Part shown: positions 1 through 11,809 of the stretch, piece after piece
How the letters are laid out: each line of letters starts with the position of its first letter
Position numbering within the stretch: position 1 is the first letter of the stretch
Assembly (NCBI GenBank): GCA_001661515.1
Contig: LUVW01000046.1
Location: 15,697-79,696 of the forward strand
Reading direction: 5' to 3'
Source: Capniomyces stellatus
Lineage: Eukaryota; Kickxellomycota; Harpellomycetes; Harpellales; Legeriomycetaceae
Length of the DNA stretch: 64,000 nucleotides
Program-made: the position numbers and the translations under genes
The notes under the pieces: generated by a model
What the model was told of the DNA's origin: nothing
The model's input: the letters and a program-made list of their open reading frames with translations, nothing else
Databases searched by the model: none

Positions 1-23
1 GGGGGGGGGGGGGGGGGGGGGGG
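1..23. other. Homopolymer G run at the contig edge
   Basis: Twenty-three consecutive G open the window, in otherwise AT-rich DNA. Such runs at contig tips are often sequencing or assembly artefacts, and nothing here argues for a biological role. A second run of 26 G lies near 52.35 kb. Confidence 0.6.
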
Positions 24-181
24 CGAACATAGAGTAATGAGATATTCGGGTGGAGGAGGTTGGATATGACAGAAGGATATAAACTAGATTTCAACAACAA
101 AGAATAAAAATAAACAAAGCAACAAAATGCAGCACTGGGAGCGTTTTTATCTAATTACTAATTTTAAAAACACAATGATAG

Positions 182-684
182 ATGATTGCCAAACTAGACA
201 TGTGCTTGATTAACCCTTTGTTGGTGAAGGAGTACCTTAGGGGTATTGCACAGACGTACGAGGTCAAATGGGTACCCTCTGATGAGGAGGCGAGCAGCAG
301 TGATGGAGGCGGCGGGAAAGAGGTGTCAGAACTAAAGGTAAGTTGTTTGAGGGACTAAGCATTAAATATTTGGGGTAGATTATAGGAAGAAAATCATGTG
401 AATTGGTTGTTTGAACTTTGAAAACCGAAAACTACAAATAGGAGCCAAAGGAAGGAATGAAGGAAGAAGGAATCCTTAGTGAACCCAGCAAACTGCAATC
501 TGGAGCCACATCGCCACGTATAGGCAAAGACGAAGACACTAGGCTGAACTTGATTAACGATGTAGCATCCACACCAACCGACTTGAATGCCGGCAAACAG
601 CCCAGCTCCACAGAGAACAAGGGTTCGCAGGTGCCATCGATTGAAGAGTTGATGCAGCGTTTTGAAGCCTTAAAGCGCAAATAA
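182..684 (+). CDS. IST1: IST1-like ESCRT-III regulator, 3' part (two exons visible)
   Basis: Exons are 182-337 and 442-684; earlier exons lie beyond the left edge. Exon one follows an intron end (branch-like TACTAAT near 155, acceptor TAG at 179-181) and encodes the end of the Ist1 domain (IAKLDMCLINPLLVKEYLRG, then IAQTYEVKW). The intron has a GTAAGT donor at 338 and TAG acceptor at 439-441; phase 0 is kept across it. The C-terminus PSIEELMQRFEALKRK is a textbook MIT-interacting motif, the element by which Ist1 binds Vps4. The family modulates Vps4 and ESCRT-III disassembly at endosomes. The first visible exon begins with ATG, but homology places it inside the domain, so it is not taken as the start. 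It is convergent with the thioesterase gene, 186 bp away. Confidence 0.85.
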
Positions 685-870
685 ACGTGCAAACTCGGTA
701 TATTTCTTCCCCATTTAAATACCGATTTTTTTTGGCTACATCTGTATTATTAACTATTTTACACTTTACACTTTTTTTTTTCTTTTTCTTTTTCTTTTTT
801 TATAAGAGTTTGTACTTGTATTTGGTTTGTAAATTTAATCAATCAAAGGCTTAAATTGCATAGTAACGTA

Positions 871-2274
871 TTATTTGGTCTCTGGAAGAACCTTGGCCAA
901 GAATTTGGCTAGATCCCTTAATTCCTCTGGGCAAGAGGAGTGTTCAAGTCCTCTATATGGGCGGAATTCTACCTGATAGTTGTTTTTCTTCAACTCATCA
1001 ACAGACATTGATCCAAACTCGTATTTGACAACCTAGAAAAGGAAAAGCAGACCAGTTCAATCAAAAGTCCATCGATTTAGCACTTGGCATTTAGTGACTG
1101 CGCTCAAAAGCATTGTTTTTTGCTCTTCCAAAGCTATAAATGCAACTATCCAAAAGGTTATCAACAAAGAAATCAACTTACCGAGTCTGCAGTTCCATGA
1201 GCTGTGAATATTGGTGTAGATTTATTGGACTCGCTAGCCATCTAGTTTTTACAGTTTATTGTTAGTACAGTACATAAATATCAAATTCAGGATCTGTTAA
1301 ACTGCCAACTTGTCCCATTTAAAATAAACCTAAATAAAGTAAAGTAATGAAATACCTTGAATAGCTTGTCGTGAAGTGGCAAATATCCACTCAATGCAAC
1401 AATACCAGCCAATCTTGACTCGCTGGTTATTCCTGTCAGATAAGACATCGCTGCACCCTGCGAGAAACCCCCAATAACAATCCTATCCGATGCCACACCG
1501 GCGCTTATTTCCTGGCTAATAATCCGATTGACTATATATGTTCGTTTAGTTGTTTGTTAACGAAAAAGGTCTTTTAGCCGGCACCTCTTGCCGTTCCAAG
1601 ACCATAAAATGCCTTGTACCCTATTATGCTAGTATCTGCCTACTTACTTTGAGTAACCGATTTAAGCATCCCTTCCTCATCATGTTCCTCAAATTTATCC
1701 AGAGATTTAATATCGTACCTATTACAGACAATATAAATCGCAAAAGTATATTACATGTTAAATATGTATCAAATGCGTTGCGCTTGAACGCCATCCTTCA
1801 GTCATTTAAATCTTTGGCCACTTACCATCCTGGCATCTGCATCTTGAAATTAATTGTGATTGGGATTGATGGTCTATAAAACAACCATACAGTTTTTCTG
1901 TTAGCCACACTCTACCTTTGGCTCGGGTATAGTACGTGCACAAACTGAAGAAATGGCATATTTGGCCTACTACTTACGCACTGGGGAAAACAAACTTGAC
2001 ATGAGGAAGAACTGACGACAGGCTTTGAGCAACTGGCGCCCTAAATCATTCAATACCACCAATCCAATATACTTAACATGCTGTTTTCATCACTTTAAAG
2101 TTCACATACAAAAGCACTGGCCATTCAATAAAATAAAGATTTACAAGCATAAAGAGGTGCATGCTCTACTTACCAACCCTCCCCGGAATCTCCCAGTCCG
2201 TGCATAAAAATCACAGTAGCTGTGTGCTTCTTGGCAGCATTATGAATAACCGACTTCAACATTTCTAAGCTCAT
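871..2274 (-). CDS. Acyl-protein thioesterase / lysophospholipase (APT1 family), seven exons
   Basis: Exons (minus order): 2274-2174, 2040-1978, 1873-1826, 1718-1648, 1531-1356, 1241-1182, 1032-871. All junctions keep frame and use GTAAGT-type donors or GTATTT, with TAG acceptors. The spliced protein is 226 aa, the usual family length. Landmarks in order: HTATVIFMHGLGDSGEGW near the N-terminus, the PSIPITINFKMQMPGWYD block, nucleophile GGFSQG, the acid in HGTADSVV, and the catalytic His in GLEHSSC. The enzyme removes palmitate from proteins and/or hydrolyses lysophospholipids in the cytosol. The start at 2274 gives the family-typical MSLEML opening. An in-frame ATG at 2361 would add 29 residues including a hydrophobic stretch; a TTTTTCAG just before 2274 could instead be a splice acceptor. 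Confidence 0.88.
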
Positions 2275-3340
2275 TGATTCAAAATTTACTTTACTGAAAA
2301 ATGTCGCTAAAAGTAGTATTAAAAAACTGCTTTTCATGGGGTTGGGCCATTTCTGATCCATTGGTGTGGTATAAACTTGGGAACTTTATACTCTTTTTTT
2401 ATTCTTTTTACTCTTTTTTCTTTTTTTGTGATTTTTAAATTAATCAGAAATGATAGCAAATACGACTTGAGACTTGCTTTTAATTAGTAAAGTCTAGTTA
2501 ATTGTGGTTTTGGAAAATAACACTCATCAATTGAGCCAATCCCCAGTTATGTTATTCAATAAAACGCTGCCAATGCTACTAAATCGTATTGCGTTCACCC
2601 CATTCGCCAGCTTTTGGATTTACTACCGCTATCACAAAATTGAAAGTCAAGCTAATAACAATAGAAAAAACTACAGATCGCAGACTATAATAATTATATT
2701 AAATAACTTGAGCTATTGTAAGCGTACATGGTAAAACTAGAATTGATAAAATAGCTAAATGTAACTATTGCATGTTGCATGTGTACATTCAATTTAGCAA
2801 AAACCATATGCTAAACATGTGTGATTATTACAGTCACCGCCATATTCTCTCTTTTTTATTGAAACCATAGTTACTTTTTTTTTTACTCCTTTTTTTAAAT
2901 CTTTGATAAACTTAATTTAAGTCGGTAGATACACATATTGCTTTCTTTTGTCATTTATTACCAAGTCGACTTTGAGGATTTGATTGAGCCATTTAGTTAT
3001 TTGAAAGTCATTTTTAGTTGGTTGTTCATTTTTTTTTTTTGATAGAGAGTTTTAATTCTAGTTTTCAAAACTTTCAAACTATTACTACTAGCCCAATCAA
3101 ATTTGCTATCGTATTCAAAATTTAGGCTTTTTACCATTTGATTATTTATTTTTTTCGTACCTAGACTATGCAAGTGTTTTTATTTATACTTTGGTTGGCC
3201 AAGTATTCGTTTTGGGCTTGAAATTATTTTCAAATTCAGATCATTTTAAAACCACAATAAAATTTTTTTAACTTATTTTCTAACATGAACATTTTGCTAT
3301 GAAAATTTTTTTTTGGTAGAAAAAGTTAAAAGTATAAAAT
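2275..3340. other. Intergenic, thioesterase 5' side to the snoRNA host locus
   Basis: AT-rich, with poly-T/poly-A runs. A TATA-like TATAAAG lies about 110 bp upstream of the thioesterase start (near 2382, minus sense). I see no coding or RNA gene. Confidence 0.5.
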
Positions 3341-3344
3341 GTAT

Positions 3345-3900
3345 ATAAATAGCAACCCAGCTCATCACTTTGAAAAATAAGACTTTACTCTTTTTCATTC
3401 CAACTCTGCTTCAACCTGTTTAACTTTAATGTATTAGTGATGTGCTTGTCCTGTTTGTAAGAGTCAGTGTTCTAGGTAAGAGCTTGATTTTGTTGTTATA
3501 TAGTTGTTGACTGTTGGTGGGCTGGTTTTGTTTGCAAATATATCTCTTAGATGATGTTATATAGTATAGGGACATCTGATAGTTGCTATAAAGCTTCAAT
3601 CTGAAAGAGAAAAGTACTTGAAATCTAGAGATAGATCTTCATACTGATAACTGATATATCAAACAAACTCGCCTGATCTGACCCAACAGATTTATAGATT
3701 TGATTGATTTGGTTTTAGATTTGAGATTAAGAGACTAACTTGATTGTTTTTTTTCTTTGCAAATAGGTGTCTGATTGATTTCTTGTCACCAACACTGGCT
3801 TTTATTTAAACTATTTTCTTTTAGGTTTTTTTTTATGTAGTGTTTTGTTGTTCTGTATTGTAAATAAATAAGCTGTTATCAACTATTTTTAACTTCCGAG
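3345..3900 (+). ncRNA. Spliced non-coding transcript hosting an intronic snoRNA (candidate)
   Basis: A TATA-like TATAAATAG sits near 3343-3352. An intron with all expected signals follows: donor GTAAGA at 3476, branch site GACTAAC at 3733-3739, a T-rich tract, and acceptor AAATAG ending at 3766. The flanking exons (about 3380-3475 and from 3767) have stops in all useful frames and no recognisable protein, so the unit looks non-coding. The intron (291 nt) is longer than most here and contains the box C/D candidate at 3543-3610. This fits a snoRNA host gene. Transcript ends are estimates. Confidence 0.5.
3543..3610 (+). ncRNA. Box C/D snoRNA candidate inside an intron
   Basis: A 6-bp terminal stem (TCTCTT at 3543-3548 with AAGAGA at 3605-3610) encloses box C ATGATGT (3551-3557; consensus RTGATGA, one mismatch), a D'-like CTGA (3576-3579) and box D CTGA (3601-3604). 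The guide next to D would be the bases ending CTTCAAT, and next to D' those ending GGGACAT. I could not match either to an rRNA from memory, so the target is unknown. At 68 nt it is short but within the class range. The intronic position with a clean branch site downstream supports it. Confidence 0.5.
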
Positions 3901-4254
3901 TCGAACTTGGATTGTTTTTGTATACTCATAACATCATTACTAGTCAAGCAATGAACTCTTATAGTGTATTATTAATAACAAATAGAGGTTGGTGGGGAAA
4001 GAAAGGATAACTTAAAAACAGTTGAATCACTAGAGCGCAAAGTAATAAAGGTGATATTTATCAGTTGGTATAAAGATAAAAAGGAACAGAGTGGTAAGAG
4101 AGTTAGTGGTAAAAGTAATAGACAAGAGATATAAATTATAGTTGACAAGTCAAAAGAATAAAAAAGCACAAGAACAAAGGAAAATAAAAAACAAAGAAAC
4201 GTGTATATAGTAGAGGGTAAAGTAAGTAAGTGAATGTGAATATGAAGTGAATAA

Positions 4255-7200
4255 TCAAGGCAAAAAGGGGCCGATAGCAGCAGCGAGGTTTCGTGGAGAG
4301 AACTTGACTTGGTAGACAGGCGTAGATCGAGTTTTCCAAGTGGACAGCAGCTCGATGCTTTTGGAGACAGTGGATTGTTTCCACTCGCCCATAGCATCTC
4401 TCTTTTTGGCAAAAGTGTTGGAGTTGGGGTTGAAAGTATCAGGGGAAGTGGCGGAGAATGGCATGGGCATGGGCATGGGCCTGGGAGTTGGAGCGGGGGG
4501 AGGAGGTGGTGAGGAAGAGGATTGGGAAACATCCCAGGCGCGGACAGTTTGGTCAGCAGAGGCAGAAAGAAGCAGGTTTGAGTCAGAGTTGAATGCTAGA
4601 GAGTAGATGGGGTCGGTGTGGCCGGAAAAGTTGTACATGAGCTTTCCAGAGCCCAGGTCAAATATTTTGATTTGGTTAGCAACTTTGGTGGATGATTGGG
4701 GCAGCAGTTTGGAGGATTTGGGGTCGAGGGCAGCTAATGAAGAGGGATTGGTAGCAGTAGCAATTGCCAGACTAGAAGAGGACAGAGCTGATGCCGACGA
4801 AAAGGACTGGGAGTTGAGGTTTGGGTTGGGGGTTTGCAAGGATGTTGAGGATATGATAGGGCAGTGGGAGGCGGTGGCAAGCAGCCTGCCGTTTGGGGAG
4901 ATGTTGACACTGGTGATGGCACCGGAATGGCCAGTAAAGAGTCGGACACACGACCCGCGTTGGACGTCCCACAGGCGGGCGGTTTTGTCGTCTGAGCCGG
5001 TGACCAAGTACTTGGAGTTTGGATGGAACTGAACGCAGTTGACGTCAGACAGGTGGCCAGCAAATATCCGCAGAGGGTTGATGCGCTCACATGACCAGAG
5101 CCGGGCAGTTCGGTCGTGCGATGCGGTGGCAAAGTAGTAGCCAAAGGGACCAAAAGCAACGTCCCAAATAGGATAGTTGTGGCCTCTGTAGCACACAACA
5201 TTGGACAGAGTGTCTAGACTCCAAAGTCTCGCTATAGTTGGTTATTAGTTGGTTAGTAGTTAATAGTTAATAGTTAATAGTTAATAGTTAATAATTAATA
5301 GTTAATAATTACCTGTTTTGTCTTGAGAGCAAGAGACCAAATATTTGTTGTCATAGGAAAAGTCGAGTCCGTAGACAGGGCCACTGTGAGCAACAAGACG
5401 TTTGTGGTCAGTAGGATTTTTATCACGGATTCTAGCAAGGTCGTGTTCATCCTCAATGGTGGCGAGATTGAACTGAGACTTGAACCCACGAAGCGGGTCG
5501 CGTTGGACGTCCCAGAGCTTGATGTAGGACTCGGAAAAGCCAGCAGCAATGAGTCTAAAGTCGTTTGAAATGGTGGTTGTGTTGACCTGATCGTTGGTGT
5601 TGTGGAGGGTGAACATGCAGATTGAGGGTAGGTTGGATTTGGAGGTTTTGACTCTAGCGGAAATATCTTTGAGAGTTTTGATCTGTGCAATCACGTCTGA
5701 GCCCTTGAACGGCGGCAAGGGAATCGAGCTGCGGTGTGGGGAGTCTGGGTCAAGAGTCTTGAGTTTGTTGAAGTAATTGAGCAGTGTTTGCGCTTCGCAC
5801 GAGTTGGGCAATTGTGGTGCAGAGTCTGTGGGCGACAACTGGGGAACTACGGTATCCTTGTCGGCCTGTTTATCAAAATCAGACCCTTTTTCGCCTGTTT
5901 GGGGTGGCTGGCTTTGGTCTGTTGCGGCTGTTGACTGGGTAGACGAATCGGGAGTTGGGGCTTGAACTGGAGCTGTTGACTGGGGCTGCTTGGGGTCCTT
6001 TGGCGGCTTAGTTCCAATCTCGGCCTTCAAAACTCGTTCAACCTCGTCTTTAAGTTGAGGGTCAAGCGGCATCTTGCCAAGAGTTACGGCCTGTGAGTTG
6101 AAGGAGTCGATTTGGCTTTTGGTGAGTCCGGTGATGCCAATGTCAATGTCGTCAAATGGACTGAGCGTGCTGGCCGTTGGTGAGATTGAGATGTCGAGGT
6201 TGAGATACATGTTGACTATAATCGTGATGAGCACGAGGTTGGAGGACTGGAGAAACATTAGAAGAAGCTCCACGCTGGTTTTTGAAACTACCAGTGTGTA
6301 CCTGTTGTTGCGGTACGTTGCTGCAATCGAGCTGGAACTAAGCAGAGTTGCGTTAGTTATAAACTGCAGGCTGGCCAGGTCGTCGATGTGGCGGTCGATG
6401 TAGTAGTGCTTGTACCGCTCAAAAAACATCCCACTCTCGTCCACAGCGCCCAAATCTATTAGGTTCAAGTAGCAGTGCACAAATATCGGGTACGAAATCG
6501 CAAACAGCTCCAGCTTGTACAAGTCAAGCGACGAGTTGACCCAATGAATCAGCTTTTCAAATCCTGAAATGTACGCCCTCTTGCGTGTTGGCTGCGAGTT
6601 GCCTGAAGACTTCAGCAGACCAATCAGCATGCTTGAGTTCAGCTTGCCCTCAACCGCAAGCTCAAGAAACTCTTTACTCAGCACCTCATCCACTTTGGTT
6701 TTTATAAGCCGTGACTGCAATGAGTTACCACCGCCATTACCTCCCTCATTCTCATTCTCCTTCCCCTCACCTTCGCCCTTGCTACTATTGTCGTTCAAAA
6801 TAACTGCATCCAGATCCATTCCATCCGTGCTCGCTTCAAAACTTTTGGATTCTTGCTCGCTTGTTATCTTGTCTGTATCCACCTTGTCTTCTACCTTTAT
6901 TTTATCCAGTACCAAGTTTTCCGCAGAGTTAAATTGAGCAGAGTTGAGTTTGGATTCCGAATCTGAATCTAAAAGCGACACTGAAACTGTTTCTTGTTTT
7001 TGATTCTGAGTTTGATCCTGATTTTGATTTTGATTTTGATTTTGATTTTGGTCTTGGTCTTGGTCTTGGTCTTGGTCTTGGTCTTGGTCTTGGTCTTGGT
7101 CTTGGTCTTGGTCTTGGTCTTGGTCTTGGTCTTGGTCTTGGTCTTGGTCTTGGTCTTGGTCTTGGTCTTGGTCTTGGTCTTGGTCTTGGTCTTGGTGTTG

Positions 7201-8097
7201 GTGTTGGTGTTGGAATTGTTCAAGTTGGGCTTTTAATCTATCCTCTAAATCGAGCGAGCTGTCGATGGGAACATGGACTTTGGGATCAATAACCAATAAA
7301 CCATCCTCGAATTCTTCTTCTATTTCTATTTCTATTTCTTGGTCTTTATTTTTGTCCACTAGTTCCTCGGACTCATTGGTATTGAAGATTGGTTGTTGTT
7401 GAAGGTTGATTTGGTCGTTGATTATATTGCTATCGATTCCAACTGAATTCAAAAAAGCTTCTTCTTTTAAAGCGCGCTCGGCTTCGGCGTAGCCCTTGAG
7501 TTTGAGGTACTGGAGAACAAGTTTATCGATTTGACGTTTTGAGGATTTGGAGAGTTGCTGGTTGTTGTAGTTTGAATTGATTGAGCTGTTGAAAGTTAAG
7601 GCAGCTGAGGTGGAGAAAGAACTGGAAGCTGGAGTTTGGATGCTGTGTTGAGCAATTGTCGAGGCTGCTATGTGGTCTTTACTTGATAAACTGTTGGTTG
7701 CAGAAGAAGTGTTTAAAGATAGACCAGAGTTGGTAATATTGTTGTTATTAGAGCTAGGATTTAAAGTAGTATTTAAATTTAGAATTGAATTTGGAGTTGG
7801 AGTTGGAGTTGAATTTGGATTTGGATTTGAATTTGAATTTGGGCTATGAATTTTGGATTGATTGACAAGTGGGGAATGGTCTGCAGAGGGATTGAAGGTA
7901 GGATTGGGATTAGAGAGTGTTTTTTTCAAGGAAACAAAAGAATCGAGGGTAGAAGAGGTGGTAGTGGTTGAAGATTTGACTTTGGTGATGACTGTTGAAG
8001 ATAAAGCTGTGTTGGAAGAACTTGAAGGAGGTTCGCTAGTCTTAGTCTGTTGATCCTGAGTTGGACCCAAGTTTTCTGGATTCGTAGAGTTATCCAT
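4255..8097 (-). CDS. TAF5: TFIID/SAGA subunit TAF5 (LisH, NTD2 and WD40), two exons
   Basis: Exons 8097-5313 and 5231-4255 (1253 aa); the intron 5312-5232 has donor GTAATT, branch TACTAAC and a TAG acceptor. Splicing restores the WD repeat SQDKTARLWSLDTL. Domains: LisH about residues 184-216 (KRQIDKLVLQYLKLKGYAEA), the TAF5 NTD2 helical domain about 505-640 (FEKLIHWVNSSLDLYKLELF), and WD40 repeats from about 830 to the end, with the typical TAF5 tail TPVYQVKFSPRNL. TAF5 scaffolds TFIID and SAGA in the nucleus. It is longer than most orthologues because of Ser/Asn/Thr-rich N-terminal sequence and a long Asp-Gln dipeptide run (about residues 299-355). A TATATATATATA lies about 45-55 bp upstream of the ATG. 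Confidence 0.93.
5232..5312 (-). repeat. TAF5 intron built of branch-site-like heptamers
   Basis: Most of this 81-nt intron is a tandem of TATTAAC-type heptamers (sense strand), at least five clear copies, running into the canonical TACTAAC branch site. See findings. Confidence 0.75.
7030..7215 (-). repeat. Hexanucleotide microsatellite coding for Asp-Gln
   Basis: A CTTGGT (plus strand) hexamer array about 150 bp long, with flanking TTTGAT and GTTGGT variants, encodes (DQ)n, (NQ)n and HQ in TAF5. The near-perfect nucleotide repetition suggests recent slippage expansion; copy number may vary or be mis-assembled. Confidence 0.85.
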
Positions 8098-8412
8098 ACC
8101 GGATTGTTATTATTATTGTTGTTACACTTGGATATTTTGTGTGTATATATATATAAAAGAGATGATTAGAAAATTTGAATTTGACTAGAGTAATATTTTG
8201 AAAAATAAAACAAAAACAAACAATAAAGAAAAAAAAACGAGCAAAGCAGAAAATTAAATTAGGATTATTTAGGTAAATTTATTTGAATTGAATTTTTAAT
8301 TAAAGAAATTAAATGAAAATGAGATTGATGGAATTAAAAGAAAATTAATAAATAAGATAAAAGAAAAAGAAAAAGAAAAAGAATAAGAAAGAAAGAAAGA
8401 AAGAAAGAAAGA
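8098..8412 (-). promoter_or_regulatory. TAF5 promoter / SEC21 downstream region
   Basis: This 315-bp AT-rich spacer separates the TAF5 start from the SEC21 stop. A TATA run (8141-8155) lies at a position fitting TAF5 transcription. A GAAA/AAGA-rich run at 8360-8410 lies just past the SEC21 stop. No gene is seen. Confidence 0.5.
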
Positions 8413-11400
8413 TTAAGCTATAGCACCAATGACTAGATTGCAAGCATCAATGTTATCAGAGCGAACAGCTAGTTCCAAAGTAACACCAGAGTTGGAGGAA
8501 GGATCGCAGGTCATTCTGGCGCGAACAATGAGGGGATGTTTGGCAAGGAGTTTGCCCATAAAGCAGGCCTGGTGGGCTTTGGGGCTGGTGGGGTTCATGG
8601 CACCATCAACAGCAAAGAGGCCGAGAATATCAAGGAGATTTTCGAGGCAGGCGTTGAGGGAGTTGAAGTGGGGGAGACCAAAAGTTTCGATGACTTCGTT
8701 GGCAGAACCGTAGGAGTCCCAGGAGGACTGCCAGTTGGGCAAGTAGGTGGACAACATGTAGTCGGACTCGGAGAGATCAACAGGCTCAAGAGAGTACTCG
8801 TCATCAAAGCCAGGGTCGGCAGGGTCGAGTTTTTGGCCAGTAGTAGAATCGCACTCGTGGACGTTGAATTTGAGCAGACACTCAAAGCTGGCAAGGGGGC
8901 AGGAAGAGGCCAGAGACGACTGGTCAAGAATCTCAAAGGCAACGTAGGCAGATTTGGGGGAGTCGTATGGCAGAGATGGAATGGGAACAACAGCAACAGG
9001 GGACAGGAGCGCGTCAAGGTCATCGTCACTGGTCATGTCAACATACACGTTTTCCAGAAGGTGTTCATTGAGCGTGTTGGTGCACTCAAACTGGAACACA
9101 ACGTGGCTGGCAAACACGTGTTTGTAGCAGGCGACGTTGTACTCGGTTTCGGACTCGGTAAGCGCGTATGGCTTGCTGGACGACACCAAACGCGGGCCAA
9201 ACGCGCTAAACTCGGGCACTGCGGCTACTGCGCTGGCCATTTCCTCTGCCTTCGCGTTGCTGAACGAGGATGATGCATAGCGGTCTGGCTGCGGCGTTTG
9301 CGCGTTGATGTTTGGCGACTGCGTGGCTGACAGCACGGCTGACTGGCTCGGGTTCCTGAGCAGCTCGGCATTGGGAATCACCAGTGGACTCGTGATCCCT
9401 GAGTTGGCTGAAAGCTTGCTGGCCCTCGCCTGCTGATCACGCGCCAGTTCCTGTGCACGTGTCACGCGTGGAATTGACGCGAGATCGATTGGCTGGGACG
9501 CGTTAGACTTGTCTGAGATGTAGTTAACCAGACGGGCCTCAAAGGACGCCATGGAGAACGTGGAGTCGTCGCGAATGTAACGCGCGCGGCTGGTGTCGGA
9601 CTGGATAAACTTGAGAGCCCATACAGCTCTGTCGCGTACCTCATCGTCACGGTCGTCAAGGCACCGCCTCAAGAGAATCTCAATCGACTTGCGCAGCTTT
9701 CCATCAGCCTGGGGTGCAGCTCCAAACTTGGCGAGCGACGAAACAGCTGCTGCGCGAACCACCGCGTCCTCAAGGACCACTCTGTTGTAGATGTGTCTGA
9801 TGTATATTGTTGGCTGTGATGTGGCTGGGCCCTCGAGCCCCAGGAAGTGCAGCACCTGTACCGACAGCCGGCTGAACTCGCAGTCCTCAATAAACTCGCA
9901 CAGGTGTGCCAGAGCTGGTTCACGGCACTCTGCAACATCACGAGCAAGCCCAATAATCGACTCCACTATTGACTGCTTAAACTCAAATCCTCCCTCATCA
10001 CGCAACGCTCCCGATAAAAAGCCCAGGAACACCTCGTGCTTTTGCGGGAATTTCATGCTCAGATTCCGCACCGCTTCTGCAACTATTGTCCTGAACTCGT
10101 CGCTAATCTCTGCCATAAACCCTTGCATCTGCTTCATCAATCGGTCCACTGACGCCTCATTTCCTGTCTTCAACAACGTCGTAATCGCTAATGTTGCTAC
10201 CGGCCGGTTAGTATCGCTGATCAACCCCTCTATATCCACATTGCATGGTTGCACTGCCTCTGGTTTTCTTCCCGCCAAACTGTCAAGTGTTCTTATTGCT
10301 GCAAACCGAACCACTGTTTTACCTGAAGTTAAGAAACTCTGCAGAGCTACATTATCAATATTATCAATATTATTATTATTTTTGTTGTTTTTATTTTTAT
10401 TATTTTTATTATTTTATTATAATTATTATTTTTAATTGTTACTATTATTATTATTATTATTATTATAAATAAATCATGTATTGTATTGATATAAACATAC
10501 CTCCTACTGCTGCTGACAATCTCTTGTTTGATGATTCCGTCAACTCGCATATCGCTCTTGCTGCTTCCAAACTAACCATGTCTGATCTATGTCTCAAGTA
10601 CTCCTCCAACAAATCTCCAAGAGAAGACGACATTCCTGCATCTCCCCCCATCACCTTCACCGCATATCTGATCAACATGACCTGCGCCAACCCACTCTTT
10701 AATCCCGCAGACCCTCCTCCTCCTCCCCCCAACCATCCCCCTCTTCCTCCTGACCCACTGAACCCTTGCACTATTTTTGCCACTGCCATTCGGTCCTGTT
10801 GCTTCAGTGCATATTGGAGCCCCAGTGCGTGGTACTGCTCAATTCCTGACCCTGCTGGTGTACTCGACCCCCCAAACAACGACGATCCTCCTCCACTTGA
10901 CTTTCCATTCAGTGCCTCCTGAACCTCTCCTCCCCATCTACGCACTATGTCCTTTGCCTTCCATTGTAGATGGTACGCTGAAACCAACGCTGCCGAAGAT
11001 ATCACTTGATTCTTGTCTACTATTGCTGCCTTTAAAAATCTCTCGATTCCTGGAAGCATCGATACCTATTAAATTCCATTTTATTTCATTTCTTTTTTTA
11101 TTTCATTTTTATACTCTTTTGCTCTTTTGCTCTTTTACTTACATCTGTGATTTTGCATAGCGCTCTGATCGCTTTGGCCCTGTACATATCCTCTGACTTT
11201 GGCTGCATGTCCTTCATCAAACTACTTGTTACCATAATCACATCCTCTGATATCTCTGACAACTCTTTAATCGCAAGGTATACCATTTGTCTCAACGACA
11301 TCTACAACCAGTCATCAATATTAGCCAACTTTCTTTACTTGTATCTTTTTTTTTTTTTCTTCTTCCAACTTTTGCCTTTATGTTCCAATCCCCCTCCCTT

Positions 11401-11809
11401 GTTCAATAACTCTTACATCTTTGTTTTGGAACAGCTTTGTTATACTGAAAAACAGCTCTGTTGCCTCTGTTGTACTCAACACATCTCCGCGCTGCAACAA
11501 ATACATTAGCTTCGCCAACAACAACCGACACTGTCGTGGTCTTAGCGGCGTCTCATTAAACATCCTCGCCTCTTGCAACACTGCCGATTGATCAAGCGAC
11601 ATTAACGCTCCAAGCTCATCTATTTTGTTTTATTTTGTTTTTTCATATATAAATTGTACAGTTTATTCCTCCTTTCTTTTATACCATCCATCCCTTACTT
11701 TGAACTATACAACCACCATCTATCCTACTGTGTTTAAAACACACTTCGTTGCCACTAACTTTGCTCTTTGGCTATACTTACCACCATCTTCATCTTTCTT
11801 CCAACTCAT
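8413..11809 (-). CDS. SEC21: Coatomer subunit gamma (COPI), five exons
   Basis: Exons 11809-11782, 11619-11417, 11301-11143, 11065-10501 and 10346-8413 give 962 aa. The first exon is only 28 nt (MSWKKDEDG) and joins in frame to [20 protein letters not shown], matching the family's N-terminus. Diagnostic stretches: [88 protein letters not shown] and [20 protein letters not shown]. Residues 1 to about 540 form the adaptin-like HEAT trunk; a linker follows, then the C-terminal appendage (about 690-962). Gamma-COP is part of the F-subcomplex of COPI coats for Golgi-to-ER retrograde transport. The linker in exon four (about 10580-10920) is glycine/serine-rich. All donors are GTAAG/GTATG type. Confidence 0.95.

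Noticed and set aside
6994..7236. Long Leu-Val open frame opposite the TAF5 repeat
   Set aside because: It is a shadow of the hexamer array coding Asp-Gln in TAF5.
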